In this document: in pieces, positions 1 to 8,713 of the stretch
How the letters are laid out: every line of letters starts with the position of its first letter
Numbering within the stretch: the stretch's first letter is position 1
Origin: ZC4RG17 sp036259475
Lineage (GTDB): Bacteria; Actinomycetota; Acidimicrobiia; Spongiisociales; ZC4RG35
Length of the DNA stretch: 64,000 nt
Assembly (NCBI GenBank): GCA_036259475.1
Contig: DATABS010000059.1
Span: 1 to 64,000, forward strand
Direction of reading: 5' to 3'
The notes under the pieces: generated by a model
Seen by the model: only the letters and a program-made list of their open reading frames with translations
Database searches by the model: none
Told to the model about the DNA's origin: nothing
Position numbers and translations under genes: made by a program

Positions 1-2
1 CC

Positions 3-2801
3 CTCGAGCAGCTGGACCGGGCGCACGAGGCGGTCTCGGTGAGGAGCCCCCGGCTGGAGGGGCTTTCCCCGCAGGAGCAGATGCTGCGCACGTTCGACGA
101 GGTCGCCACCACATTCCTCGCCCTGACCCGGGAACGGCCCCTGTTGCTGGCGCTCGACGATCTGCAATGGGCCGATGACGACAGCATCCAGCTGATCAGA
201 TACCTGGTCAGGACGATGGGATCGGCCCCGGTGTGCCTCCTGGTGAGCCTCCGCCCCTACTCGGATTCGGCCAGCGGAGGCGCCTCGAAGCTCATCGCCG
301 ACCTCGACCGGATGCGGGTCACTCAGGTGCTCCGCCTGCAGCGCCTCACGCCACGGCAGAGCGGGGAACTGCTCGAGAACATGCTCGGCAGCCCGGTGGA
401 CGAGTCGACCCTCGACAGCCTCCACTCCCGCTCCGAGGGCGTCCCGTTCTTCCTCGAGGAGTTGGCCAGGGCATACCGGGAGGCGGAGGCGCTCCAACTC
501 ATCGACGGCACCTGGACCATGACCAAGCTCAGCGGTCCCGCCGTGCCCTCTTCGATCCAGACGCTGGTCGAGCGTCGGCTCAGCCAGTTGGCCCCCGAGT
601 GTCGGTCGCGGCTGGCCGACGCCGGCGTCCTCGGTCGCCGCTTCCGATTGTCCGACCTCGCTCGGGTCCTCTCACGCGTCGACGACGATACGAGTTTGTC
701 GGAATGGCAGGTGGAAGGGGACCTCGCCAACGCCGTCGACCTGGGCCTCATCGTGGCGGACCGGCCCGGCTCGGGCTACGACTTCTCGTTCTCGCACGAC
801 CAGATCCGGGCGTCGCTGCTCTCCTCGTTGCCCCGGCCGCGGAAACGAGCGATCCACGGGGCGATCGCCGAATACCTGGCGGCCGACGGTGGGCCCGAGA
901 GCCTTTCGATGCTGGCGCATCACGCCCTCGAGGCCGGCGATCCAGAGCTGGCGGTGAGCAGCGGGGTGCGGGCGGCTCGGACCGCCATAGAGATGTCGGC
1001 GCCCGAGGAGGCGGTCCGCCTGATCGACGCCACCCTCCCCGCCGCCTCCGAGGCGGGCAACCGGATTTCGATGCTGCGGATCAAAGACGACGCCCTCGCC
1101 GTCCTCGACCGGGGAGTGGAGCGCATGGCCAACCTGGCCGAGATGACAGCTCTGATCGGTGCGGTCGACTCGCCGACGCTCGATGCCGAGGTCAAGCTGA
1201 GACGGGCATCGGCGGCCCGAGCGAACGAGGACTTCGAGCTGGCCAGGGAACTGGCCGGGGGTGTCCGGGCCGTCGCCGAGGCCTCCGGCGATCGAGAGCT
1301 GGAGCTCGCCGCCTGCCTCGAGTTGGGCCAGGCGATAACGAGAGCGCCCATCGGCGAGGCCTACTGGCCCCCGATCGAGGTCGACCTCGACCTGGCCGAA
1401 GAGCCGTTTCAGCGGGCGCTGGCCATCGCCCGTGAGATCGGGGCGCGCCCGGCTGAGGCCGACGCCCTCCGAGAGCTGGCCGTGATCGAGGCGGGCCGGG
1501 GCAAGCTTTCCGCCCGCGGCCTCCACGATGCCGGCATCTCGAAGCTCGAGATTCTGATGCAGGGACCGGAGTTGTTCGCCGCCGCCAAGGACCGAGCGGA
1601 GGAGGCCTTTCGGATCTATGAGGAGATCGGGGACAAGCAGGGCGCCATGTCGGCTCTCATCTCGATGGCCTACGCCCACGTCACCGACCCGACCGCCCAA
1701 GGGATGGCGGGCCGCATCGAGCACATCCGGGCGCTCCATCACAGTCAGCGAGGCGAGGTCACCGAGAGCCAGTCGGCACTTGATGACGCCCAGATGCTCT
1801 ACAGCATCCACACCTACGCCCGCCTCAACGTGCAGCCCGGACTGGCCCTGGAGCGAGGCCGCGAGGCGTTCGACGCGGCCCGGGCGATCGGGGATCGGTG
1901 GCTCGAGGCTCTCGCCGCCGGCGGGATGGCGATGACTCATCTGATGGTCGGCGACATCGGCCAGAGCGGGGCATGGCTCGACCGAGCGGCCGGCGCAGCC
2001 ATGGCGGTGGCATCGACGTCGATCGCCCGCCGCCTGGAGATGTGGCGGGGGGCCCACGCCGCCGCTCGCTCCGATGTCGAGGCAGTGAGCCGACACTACC
2101 GACGAGCGGCCGAGCTGGCCGGCCCGGTGGCGATCGGCGAACGGTGTGAAGCCTTGGCGAACCTCGCTTTCGAGTACGCCCGGATCGCCACACTCGAAGG
2201 CGACACCTCGCTGCTCGACAAGGCGAAGGGTGCCGCCGGGGAAACGCTCGACCTCGGCCGCCAGATCAGAACGCGGATCCCGGCGACGGCCGTGGCGCAC
2301 GCTGCCCTGGCCCTCGTCGCCGACATCGAAGGTGACACGGCGACGGCTGCCGAGGAAGCGAGGGAGGCGCTCGACATCGAAGGCGAGACCCACGTCCTGT
2401 ATTTCGTCCCGATCCTGTGGGCGGCGGCCCGGGCGCTGATCGCCAGAGGCGAGCCGGAGGCGGCCAGTCTCAGCGCCGAGATCATCGGAGGGCTGTCCTA
2501 TCTGAGCATGACGATGGGCAACGCCGGACTGATGGAGAAGTGGTTCGCCAACCGTGTGCACCGGGAGGTGGCCGAGATCGTGGGCTTCGACCCGGCGGCA
2601 TCGCCGGCCACCGACGGCGTCGAAAATGCGGCCCTCACCGACGGGGACCTGGAGTTGCTGCGTGACCTGGCTTCGGGCTCGCTCACCTCGGTGAGCGGTG
2701 AGGATCCCGGGCGGGTCGGGGACCTCTTGGCCAAGCTGGGGGTCAGCTCCGAGAACGAGGCGATCCAGTACGCGATCAAGGCTGGTCTCACATGGCAGTG
2801 A
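3..2801 (+). CDS. STAND/AAA-type ATPase regulator with helical repeats (5' truncated)
   Basis: The reading frame is open from base 3, so the gene starts before the window; the GTG at 39 is only the first start codon inside it. The visible part begins just before a Walker B strand (LLLALDDLQWADD, about 35-47 residues after that GTG), as in AAA_16 or MalT-like STAND ATPases; Walker A must lie upstream. A winged-helix-like stretch and several hundred residues of Ala/Glu/Arg-rich helical TPR-like repeats follow. The last 55 residues (LTDGDLELLRDL, then KLGVSSENEAIQYAIKAGL) resemble the start and end of a LuxR/GerE helix-turn-helix but are about eight residues short, lacking much of the recognition helix. 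The protein is probably a signal-sensing regulator of the LAL type whose DNA-binding end may be degenerate. The ligand is unknown. Its stop overlaps the next start by 10 bases, so the two are co-transcribed. Confidence 0.8.
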   Translation, partial: LEQLDRAHEAVSVRSPRLEGLSPQEQMLRTFDEVATTFLALTRERPLLLALDDLQWADDDSIQLIRYLVRTMGSAPVCLLVSLRPYSDSASGGASKLIADLDRMRVTQVLRLQRLTPRQSGELLENMLGSPVDESTLDSLHSRSEGVPFFLEELARAYREAEALQLIDGTWTMTKLSGPAVPSSIQTLVERRLSQLAPECRSRLADAGVLGRRFRLSDLARVLSRVDDDTSLSEWQVEGDLANAVDLGLIVADRPGSGYDFSFSHDQIRASLLSSLPRPRKRAIHGAIAEYLAADGGPESLSMLAHHALEAGDPELAVSSGVRAARTAIEMSAPEEAVRLIDATLPAASEAGNRISMLRIKDDALAVLDRGVERMANLAEMTALIGAVDSPTLDAEVKLRRASAARANEDFELARELAGGVRAVAEASGDRELELAACLELGQAITRAPIGEAYWPPIEVDLDLAEEPFQRALAIAREIGARPAEADALRELAVIEAGRGKLSARGLHDAGISKLEILMQGPELFAAAKDRAEEAFRIYEEIGDKQGAMSALISMAYAHVTDPTAQGMAGRIEHIRALHHSQRGEVTESQSALDDAQMLYSIHTYARLNVQPGLALERGREAFDAARAIGDRWLEALAAGGMAMTHLMVGDIGQSGAWLDRAAGAAMAVASTSIARRLEMWRGAHAAARSDVEAVSRHYRRAAELAGPVAIGERCEALANLAFEYARIATLEGDTSLLDKAKGAAGETLDLGRQIRTRIPATAVAHAALALVADIEGDTATAAEEAREALDIEGETHVLYFVPILWAAARALIARGEPEAASLSAEIIGGLSYLSMTMGNAGLMEKWFANRVHREVAEIVGFDPAASPATDGVENAALTDGDLELLRDLASGSLTSVSGEDPGRVGDLLAKLGVSSENEAIQYAIKAGLTWQ

Positions 2802-3010
2802 GGGTGATCATCGACCGGCGGCGTTGCATCGGCGCCGGCACCTGCATCGCCCTGGCTCCGTCGGCCTTCCAGTGGCGTAAGGGCGACTTCCTCAAACCCG
2901 AGCTGGTCGACGCGTCCACCGTTGGTGAGGACACGTTGCGCGAGGTCGCCGCCGCCTGCCCCACCCGGGCGATCGTCCTCGAGGAAGTGATCGAGCCGGT
3001 TCCGGGCTGA
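2792..3010 (+). CDS. small ferredoxin, [3Fe-4S] type
   Basis: This 72-residue protein has the pattern of the short actinobacterial ferredoxins that feed electrons to cytochromes P450 and related oxygenases. Cys12 and Cys18 are five residues apart (CIGAGTC), and Cys56 is followed by Pro (ACPTRAI). With only three cluster cysteines, a [3Fe-4S] cluster is expected. It starts with ATG inside the end of the STAND regulator gene, overlapping by 10 bases, which suggests translational coupling. No P450 or ferredoxin reductase is visible in the window, so the partner is unknown. Confidence 0.85.
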   Translation: MAVRVIIDRRRCIGAGTCIALAPSAFQWRKGDFLKPELVDASTVGEDTLREVAAACPTRAIVLEEVIEPVPG

Positions 3011-3167
3011 CCGATGACAGGCCCTGTCCACGCTTTCCCATGACGTGCCGACGAAGGGCGACGGTCGGTTGCTCGGCTAGAGGACGCGTTTTGTCGAGTA
3101 GCATTACGACTTAATTCCGACCTCGAGACGCGGTCCACCCGTGCGATTGGTCGTTAACGTCCACTCT

Positions 3168-3180
3168 CCGATCCATTAGA
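3168..3180 (+). promoter_or_regulatory. weak TGGATCCA-family operator candidate
   Basis: CCGATCCATTAGA lies 22 bases before the ornithine-cyclodeaminase-like gene. It shares GATCCATTA with the sites at 6101 and 11778 but lacks the full GGATCC core. A regulatory role is inferred only from its resemblance and position. Confidence 0.35.
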
Positions 3181-3201
3181 TTCAAAGATGTGAGGAGCCG
3201 C

Positions 3202-4290
3202 ATGCTGCATATCGACAATGAAACGGTTTCGGCGGTTCTACACATGGAAGACGCTGTCGCCGCGTTACGCAACGCTTATCTGGAGTATGCCCGAGGACGA
3301 GCGGCCCTCGTTCCACGCGCCGACCTGTGGGCACCGACGGATCGCACCGATGGGTACTACTGCCTCGGGACAATGGCCGGCACGTCCGCCGAGCTCGCCG
3401 TGACCGCGCTACGCATCAAGTCGGACGTCACCTACTGGCCTGGCGGACGAACTCAGGAAAAGTTCGCCAAGGAGCCGGGCCTCTACTGCGGCTTCATATT
3501 GCTCTTCGACAACGCCACCGGGTCTCCGTTGGCCATCATCAATGACGGGATCCTCCAACACACTCGTGTGGGCGCCGCTGCCGGAGTCGCACTCGATTAC
3601 ACATCCGCCGAGGACGCCAAGCGATTGGGCCTCATCGGCTCTGGTGGCATGGCAGAGACCATGCTGGCCGCCGCCCTGGTCGTTCGGGGGTTTCAAAGAA
3701 TCGACGTCTTCAGTTTGACGGCATCGCACAGGGACCGTTTCGTTACCTCGATGCAGTCTCGGTATCCAGATGTCGAATTTCGTGCGGTGTCTGACGTGGA
3801 ATCGGCGGTACGCGGCGCAGATGTGGTGATCTCGGCGACGGACTCGATGGTGCCGACGCTCGATCCGTCTGCCACCAAGGACGATGTCACCGTCGTCACC
3901 GTGTCGCGAAGGGAAATCGGTGCCGACGACCTCGACGCCTTTGCTCGGGTACTGCAGCTCGGACGGCATACCTTCCCACCGCACGAGGGGTTGCCGGAAA
4001 TGGAATATCCCCAGAGTGGGATGGCCGGATTTGTCGCCGGCACATCCGAACAGCGGGCAAGACTCCCTTGGAAGCAGCATGCCGACATGGTCGACCGGCC
4101 GACGCTCATAGAACTCATTGGATCCGGTGAGTCGTTGGCGAAAGGCGAGGGCCGAACCTTGGTGATCAACACCGGTACGCAGGGTGTGCAATTTGCGGCT
4201 ATTTCGGCCCTCGTATTTGCAAAGGCAAAGGAGAAGGGCCTGGGAACGGCTATCCCTGAGGAGATGTTCCTCCAAAATATTCGCGATTGA
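3202..4290 (+). CDS. ornithine cyclodeaminase/mu-crystallin family protein
   Basis: This is a 362-residue member of the ornithine cyclodeaminase/mu-crystallin family, NAD(P)-dependent enzymes that act on amino or imino acids (ornithine cyclodeaminase, alanine dehydrogenase, ketimine reductase). Visible signatures are the substrate-side lysine in ALRIKSDVTYW, the HTRVGAAAGVALDY segment and the Rossmann loop LGLIGSGGMAETML. I chose the ATG at 3202 because GAGGAG sits five bases upstream; an in-frame GTG at 3190 would add four residues. It is longer than the second family member at 10769, with an insert rich in Tyr and Trp near residue 75. The exact substrate cannot be read from the sequence. 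The gene is single and is followed by two hairpins that separate it from the convergent TPP enzyme gene. Confidence 0.85.
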   Translation: MLHIDNETVSAVLHMEDAVAALRNAYLEYARGRAALVPRADLWAPTDRTDGYYCLGTMAGTSAELAVTALRIKSDVTYWPGGRTQEKFAKEPGLYCGFILLFDNATGSPLAIINDGILQHTRVGAAAGVALDYTSAEDAKRLGLIGSGGMAETMLAAALVVRGFQRIDVFSLTASHRDRFVTSMQSRYPDVEFRAVSDVESAVRGADVVISATDSMVPTLDPSATKDDVTVVTVSRREIGADDLDAFARVLQLGRHTFPPHEGLPEMEYPQSGMAGFVAGTSEQRARLPWKQHADMVDRPTLIELIGSGESLAKGEGRTLVINTGTQGVQFAAISALVFAKAKEKGLGTAIPEEMFLQNIRD

Positions 4291-4313
4291 AGCGAGCGAA
4301 ATAGCCGCGGCGT

Positions 4314-4331
4314 GACGGATGATAATCCGTC
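4314..4331 (+). terminator. hairpin between convergent genes
   Basis: GACGGAT and ATCCGTC form a perfect 7-bp stem with a GATA loop, followed by GTATTT. It lies 24 bases after the stop of the ornithine-cyclodeaminase-like gene, and a convergent gene ends at 4391. It is a plausible intrinsic terminator with a weak T-tract. Confidence 0.55.
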
Positions 4332-4349
4332 GTATTTCCTAGCTCAAAG

Positions 4350-4373
4350 GCAGTCGACCCGGCTCTCGACTGC
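4350..4373. terminator. second hairpin between convergent genes
   Basis: GCAGTCGA and TCGACTGC form a perfect 8-bp stem around an 8-base loop, without a T-tract. Placed between two convergent stops, it could terminate transcription from either side. Confidence 0.45.
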
Positions 4374-4390
4374 TGTGCGGGACCGTCCCA

Positions 4391-6076
4391 TCACTTGGCG
4401 GTGTGGACGTCGACCACCGCCACTGCGCCGCCGTGAACCTGTTCGACCGCCTGCTTGAGAACATCGGTCAGCTCTCCTGGGTCCTCGACAGGTCCATGTC
4501 CCCACGCCCCCTGGCTACGGGCGAGGGCGGCGAAGTCGATTGCGGGATCGTCGATAGAGACACCGATCGGCGCGTTCTCGACCGGACGGCCGCGCGTCCT
4601 GGCCACCTGCGCCTGGTGTTCCTCGTCATTGAGGTACGTCCGGTTGTTGTTGACCACCACCAGCATCGGTATGCGGTGATGCACGGCAGTCCAGATCGCC
4701 CCCGGGGCGTACATGAAGTCGCCGTCTCCGATGATTCCCACGGCGAACTCGCCCCTATCCCGAGCCGCCAGGCCGCCACCGATCAGGGCACCAGGCCCGT
4801 ACCCCATGCCGCCGCCGCCGCTGTGACCGAGATATCTGCCGGCCCTGTCGAACTGCCAGATGCCCTCGGTCCAACTGCGGGTATTGCGCAGGAGGAGAAG
4901 CCAAGGTAGTTGCTTGACGGCCTCGTAGACCTCGCTGACCAGGCGGTGGATAAAGACGGGGTGGTTGTCCCACCGGTCCGACAGGGTCTTGGACCGCTCG
5001 GATTGGAGGGACTCCTGGCGCGCTCGCAACTCCTCGAGACGCTTTTCTTTGCCAGCATTCCCGTGGCCTTCGCGGATATTCTCGATCTTGGCGAGGAGAG
5101 CCTCGAGTCCGAGGATCGGATCGGATACGAGGCTCGTGACCTGCGGCGCACCTACATGGTCGGCGTTGGCCCATGAGCGCAGGGCCAGGGATCGGGTCGA
5201 GACGTCCAAAACGGGGGGCGGGTTCGTAGTGCGGGCCAGGAGATAGCGGATGTCGTGCACGTCCACAGCAAGGATGATGTCGGCCTGGTCGAGCACCCAG
5301 TCGTCGCCGCTGAAGGAGAGCGGATGGTTCGTCGGGATCGCGCTCAGATTGCGCTCGTCTCGTCCCGGCGCTCCTAGGGCTTCCATGAGGGCGGTCAGAA
5401 GCGGGGTGCTGCGTTCATCCAGACCGACGTCGCCTGCCACGATCACCGGAAAAGTTGCTTCCAACAGCAAACGGGCGGCGGCTTCGATCTCCGGGTCGGC
5501 GGCCACGAAGGGAGGGTTGTGGCGCGGGGGTCGTACAGATACGTCGGCGCCGGAATACTTCGCCTCCATCACCGATGTGTCCATCGTCACGTAGGTAGGT
5601 CCATGGGGAGCCGAGCCGGCGATGTTGTAGGCGCGAGCAATGGCATCGAGAGTCGCGGTCGCCGTGATGGGGTCGTCGTCCCACTTGACGAACGGTCGCA
5701 CCAGGGCGGATTGGGTGTTGGCGGAGTGGAACCAGTCGACCGGTCGTCGCTCACCTGCATCGGCGGGTCCGCCTCCTCCCAGAACGACCATGGGTGTGCG
5801 ATCGCACCAGGCGTCGTACACGGCCATCGAAGCGTGCATGAGCCCGACCAGATCGTGCACGACCGCGAAGCCAACCTCACCGACCGCCTTGGCGTAGGCG
5901 TGGGCGGCCGCAACGGCGATCTCCTCGTGGGTGCAAAGAATGATCTCCGGGCCATCCTCCCGGTTCACCACGGAATCGTGGAGCCCGCGGAAGCTTGCGC
6001 CTGGGTTGAGTGGCAGATACTTGACACCCAGTTCCTGGAGTAGGTCCACGACCGCATCCGACACGTATCTGCTCAC
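4391..6076 (-). CDS. thiamine-pyrophosphate-dependent decarboxylase/synthase-like enzyme
   Basis: This is a 561-residue TPP enzyme of the acetolactate synthase/benzoylformate decarboxylase superfamily. The N-terminal PYR domain carries the cofactor-activating Glu region (CTHEEIAVAAAHAYAKAVG). A central domain follows, and the C-terminal PP domain holds the metal/TPP motif GIIGDGDFMYAPGA with downstream VVVNNNRTY (about residues 447-480). I set the start at the GTG at 6076, which has AGAGGAG five bases upstream; the frame stays open further to 6115 but without a ribosome site. Family members decarboxylate or condense 2-oxo acids; the substrate here is unknown. It is divergent from a molybdenum-hydroxylase large subunit, and a CATAAT -10 plus a GGATCC operator lie just upstream at 6101-6112. 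Confidence 0.85.
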   Translation of the reverse strand: MSRYVSDAVVDLLQELGVKYLPLNPGASFRGLHDSVVNREDGPEIILCTHEEIAVAAAHAYAKAVGEVGFAVVHDLVGLMHASMAVYDAWCDRTPMVVLGGGGPADAGERRPVDWFHSANTQSALVRPFVKWDDDPITATATLDAIARAYNIAGSAPHGPTYVTMDTSVMEAKYSGADVSVRPPRHNPPFVAADPEIEAAARLLLEATFPVIVAGDVGLDERSTPLLTALMEALGAPGRDERNLSAIPTNHPLSFSGDDWVLDQADIILAVDVHDIRYLLARTTNPPPVLDVSTRSLALRSWANADHVGAPQVTSLVSDPILGLEALLAKIENIREGHGNAGKEKRLEELRARQESLQSERSKTLSDRWDNHPVFIHRLVSEVYEAVKQLPWLLLLRNTRSWTEGIWQFDRAGRYLGHSGGGGMGYGPGALIGGGLAARDRGEFAVGIIGDGDFMYAPGAIWTAVHHRIPMLVVVNNNRTYLNDEEHQAQVARTRGRPVENAPIGVSIDDPAIDFAALARSQGAWGHGPVEDPGELTDVLKQAVEQVHGGAVAVVDVHTAK

Positions 6077-6100
6077 CACGTCTCCTCTACTCCGAGATCC

Positions 6101-6112
6101 GGATCCATTATG
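6101..6112 (-). promoter_or_regulatory. promoter -10 with overlapping GGATCC operator
   Basis: Read on the minus strand, CATAAT (6112 to 6107) is directly followed by GGATCC, so the operator would cover the transcription start of the TPP enzyme gene. The same order, -10 then TGGATCC, recurs before both TctC genes and the M29-like gene. Confidence 0.55.
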
Positions 6113-6254
6113 CAATTATGTCCCGCGAACTTATGCGGGCCAACTCTCCACCACCATGCCGTCGATCGCCCCGGCCCAGGTCAACCCAAGTCGGGGATTC
6201 GGCCGAAAGCCGCCGTTCTTGTCGTGCCCGGCGACCGATGTCTTGGAGCGGAGC

Positions 6255-8513
6255 ATGATCTCTTCCCCCATCGAACTCGTGACCGGTCACGGTCACTACG
6301 TTGACGACCAAATTCCACCCGGCACCCTCCATACCGCGTTCGTCCGCAGCGACATCGCACATGGTCGGCTTCTCGGTATCGACTTGGTCGGGGCCCAATC
6401 CTCCCCGGGAGTGGCTGCCGTCCACACCGCCGAGTCCCTGGCCGCGCCCGACATCCCCGCCCAGCTCCGCCCCACGGGGCCGCCCGCCGAGGGCATGGAC
6501 CGGCCGGTGCTCGCTCGAGACCGGGTTCGCCATGTGGGGGAAGCTTTCGCGATGGTGCTCGCCGATCGTCCCGATCAGGCGCTCGACGCCGCCGAGCTGG
6601 TGTGGCCCGATTTCGAGGATCTGCCCGTAGTTGTTGATCCGCTTTCGGCGCTCGAGGATCGGACTGTGCTGTTTCCTCAGGCGGGTACGAACGTGGTCGT
6701 GCGGAAGACGCTCGGCTCGGACGGGTCCGAACCAGACGGACCAGTGGTGGTCGAGACCACCATCCGGCACCCACGGCTCGCGGCACTCCCCATCGAACCG
6801 CTGGCGATCTTGGCGGTTCCTGACGGTGACCGGGTCACGGTGTGGTGCGGGACGCAGTCTCCGCACCGTCTGGTCGCCTACCTGGAACGAATTCTTTCGC
6901 TCAAGGGTCGTATCCGGGTGAGGGTGCCCGATGTGGGCGGCGGATTCGGACTGAAGGGACAGCTCTATCCAGAGTACGTCGCGGTGGTCGCCGCTGCGCT
7001 CCGACATCAGCGTCCTGTCGTATGGCGGGAGCGCCGCCGGGAGCACTTTTCGCGCGGTAACCATGGCCGAGGGTTGCTGCATCGAGTGCGGCTGATCGGA
7101 GACACCACCGGACAGCTGCTCGGGCTGAACATCGAGGTATTCGGCGACCTCGGGGCATATCCCCAATCGGGGTCGGTTGTCCCCGAGACCGCCGCGAAGC
7201 TCGGAGCCGGCCCCTACCTCACCGACTTCCTTCGGGTCACCCTCACGTCGGTCGTCACCAATACCGCTCCAACCGGACCCTACCGAGGAGCGGGTCGCCC
7301 GGAAGCTGCGACGGCTCTCGAGCGGACGATGGACATCTATGCCCGCCGGATCGGACACGACCCGATCGAGGTTCGACGTCGCAATCTCATCCCAGCTAGC
7401 GCCATGCCCTACACCACAGCTACAGGTGCTGTGTACGACGGAGGCGACTACCGCGGTGCGCTCGATCGAGCCGCCGACATGATCGACGTCCCCGCCTTCC
7501 GGGCTGCTCAGAGCGAGCGGCGTCAAGCCGTCGGCGCCAATCCCCTCGGGCTTGGAGTGGGGGTGTTCGTCGAGCCTGCCGGTGGTCCCGTGACATCCGG
7601 TGAGTACGGCAAGGTGGAGATCGAACGAGATGGGACGATCTGCATACGCACGGGGTCGACCTCGACAGGACAGCCCCATTCAGCTGCCTGGAAACGGGTC
7701 GTGGCGGAAGTCTTCGACGCCGACCCGACGTCTATTCGACTCATGTCGGGCGACACCGCAGAGGTGGCATCAGGAGTCGGAAGCTTCGGCAGCCGCTCGA
7801 CCCAACTCGGCGCAGTCGCTCTCTTGCGGACAGCCAGAGTTGTCCTGGAACAGGCCAAGCAACTGGCCGCGTCGTTGCTCGAAGCCTCCGCCGACGACAT
7901 CCGGGTCGAGTCTTCGGGATTCGTAGTCGCCGGTGTCCCCGGCAGCCGTGTGGAGCTGAAGGCAGTTGCCGAAAAGGCGGCGGAGACGGAGGTGGAGCTA
8001 TCGGCCGACGAGATGTACGTACCCGGTGCACAGACCTTCCCTTATGGGACGCACGCCGCGGTGGTGGAGGTCGTCCCAGAAACCGGTGAGGTGCGTGTCC
8101 TCCAGGTGGTGGCTGTCGATGACTGCGGTACCATCTTGGACCATGCCGCGGTCGTCGGACAGCTCTACGGTGGTCTGGCTCAAGGGCTCGGGCAGGCTCT
8201 GTACGAAGAAGTCCGCTACCGCGAAGACGGCCAACTTCTGACAGGCTCTTTGATGGACTATCAGCCGCCGCGGGCATCCGACATGCCCCCCATCCTTCTG
8301 GGCGAACTCGCCACTCCTGCTTCGAACGAACTCGGCGTCAAAGGCGTAGGCGAGTCCGGAGTGGTTGGTCTTCCTGTCGCCATCCTCAATGCAGTGGCGG
8401 ACGCCCTGGCTCCCGCTGAGACGGATCATCTGGTGCTTCCGCTGCGACCAGAACAAATCTGGAGCGGGCTTCGCTCGCTAGAGGAGAGGAGGGTCTCGTC
8501 ACGGCCTTCCTGA
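6255..8513 (+). CDS. orphan molybdenum hydroxylase large subunit (xanthine dehydrogenase family)
   Basis: This 752-residue protein is the molybdopterin-cytosine-dinucleotide-binding subunit of a xanthine dehydrogenase/aldehyde oxidase/CoxL-type enzyme. It shows VGGGFGLKGQLYPEYV (about residue 226), TGPYRGAGRPEA (about 338) and the segment with the catalytic glutamate, GVKGVGESGVVGLPVA (about 694). The CO dehydrogenase form I active-site loop AYRCSFR is absent, so CO oxidation is unlikely. I chose the ATG at 6255 (GGAG about six bases upstream; the N-terminus then matches the family); the frame is open back to 5931 across the divergent gene. Unlike the other two molybdenum-hydroxylase loci in this window, no FAD or 2Fe-2S subunit is adjacent, so it must borrow partner subunits or pair with distant ones. 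Confidence 0.85.
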   Translation: MISSPIELVTGHGHYVDDQIPPGTLHTAFVRSDIAHGRLLGIDLVGAQSSPGVAAVHTAESLAAPDIPAQLRPTGPPAEGMDRPVLARDRVRHVGEAFAMVLADRPDQALDAAELVWPDFEDLPVVVDPLSALEDRTVLFPQAGTNVVVRKTLGSDGSEPDGPVVVETTIRHPRLAALPIEPLAILAVPDGDRVTVWCGTQSPHRLVAYLERILSLKGRIRVRVPDVGGGFGLKGQLYPEYVAVVAAALRHQRPVVWRERRREHFSRGNHGRGLLHRVRLIGDTTGQLLGLNIEVFGDLGAYPQSGSVVPETAAKLGAGPYLTDFLRVTLTSVVTNTAPTGPYRGAGRPEAATALERTMDIYARRIGHDPIEVRRRNLIPASAMPYTTATGAVYDGGDYRGALDRAADMIDVPAFRAAQSERRQAVGANPLGLGVGVFVEPAGGPVTSGEYGKVEIERDGTICIRTGSTSTGQPHSAAWKRVVAEVFDADPTSIRLMSGDTAEVASGVGSFGSRSTQLGAVALLRTARVVLEQAKQLAASLLEASADDIRVESSGFVVAGVPGSRVELKAVAEKAAETEVELSADEMYVPGAQTFPYGTHAAVVEVVPETGEVRVLQVVAVDDCGTILDHAAVVGQLYGGLAQGLGQALYEEVRYREDGQLLTGSLMDYQPPRASDMPPILLGELATPASNELGVKGVGESGVVGLPVAILNAVADALAPAETDHLVLPLRPEQIWSGLRSLEERRVSSRPS

Positions 8514-8713
8514 CTATCGCCACGTCGACGGCCTTCCTAGCTTCAGGGAAGATCTCATGTCCCGACCGCCCCTGCTGAACGCCGAAAAGCGTTCCCCGAG
8601 TGCGGCCGGATTATCATCATCTACTTGTTCCGCGCCGAAAGCTGGCTAATGCATGACCTAGCTCCTGATTACACGATGACTCACCTCGCGAGGAAGCGGG
8701 AAGGCGCCAGCAG

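Noticed and set aside
672..2561. Long open frame (629 codons) on the minus strand opposite the STAND regulator
   Set aside because: It is a shadow of a high-GC gene: the plus-strand protein has clear domains, while this product is Gly/Arg/Asp-rich with no recognisable motif and no ribosome site.
6108..7679. 523-codon minus-strand frame opposite the molybdenum-hydroxylase gene
   Set aside because: Antisense shadow; the plus-strand frame carries the conserved motifs.
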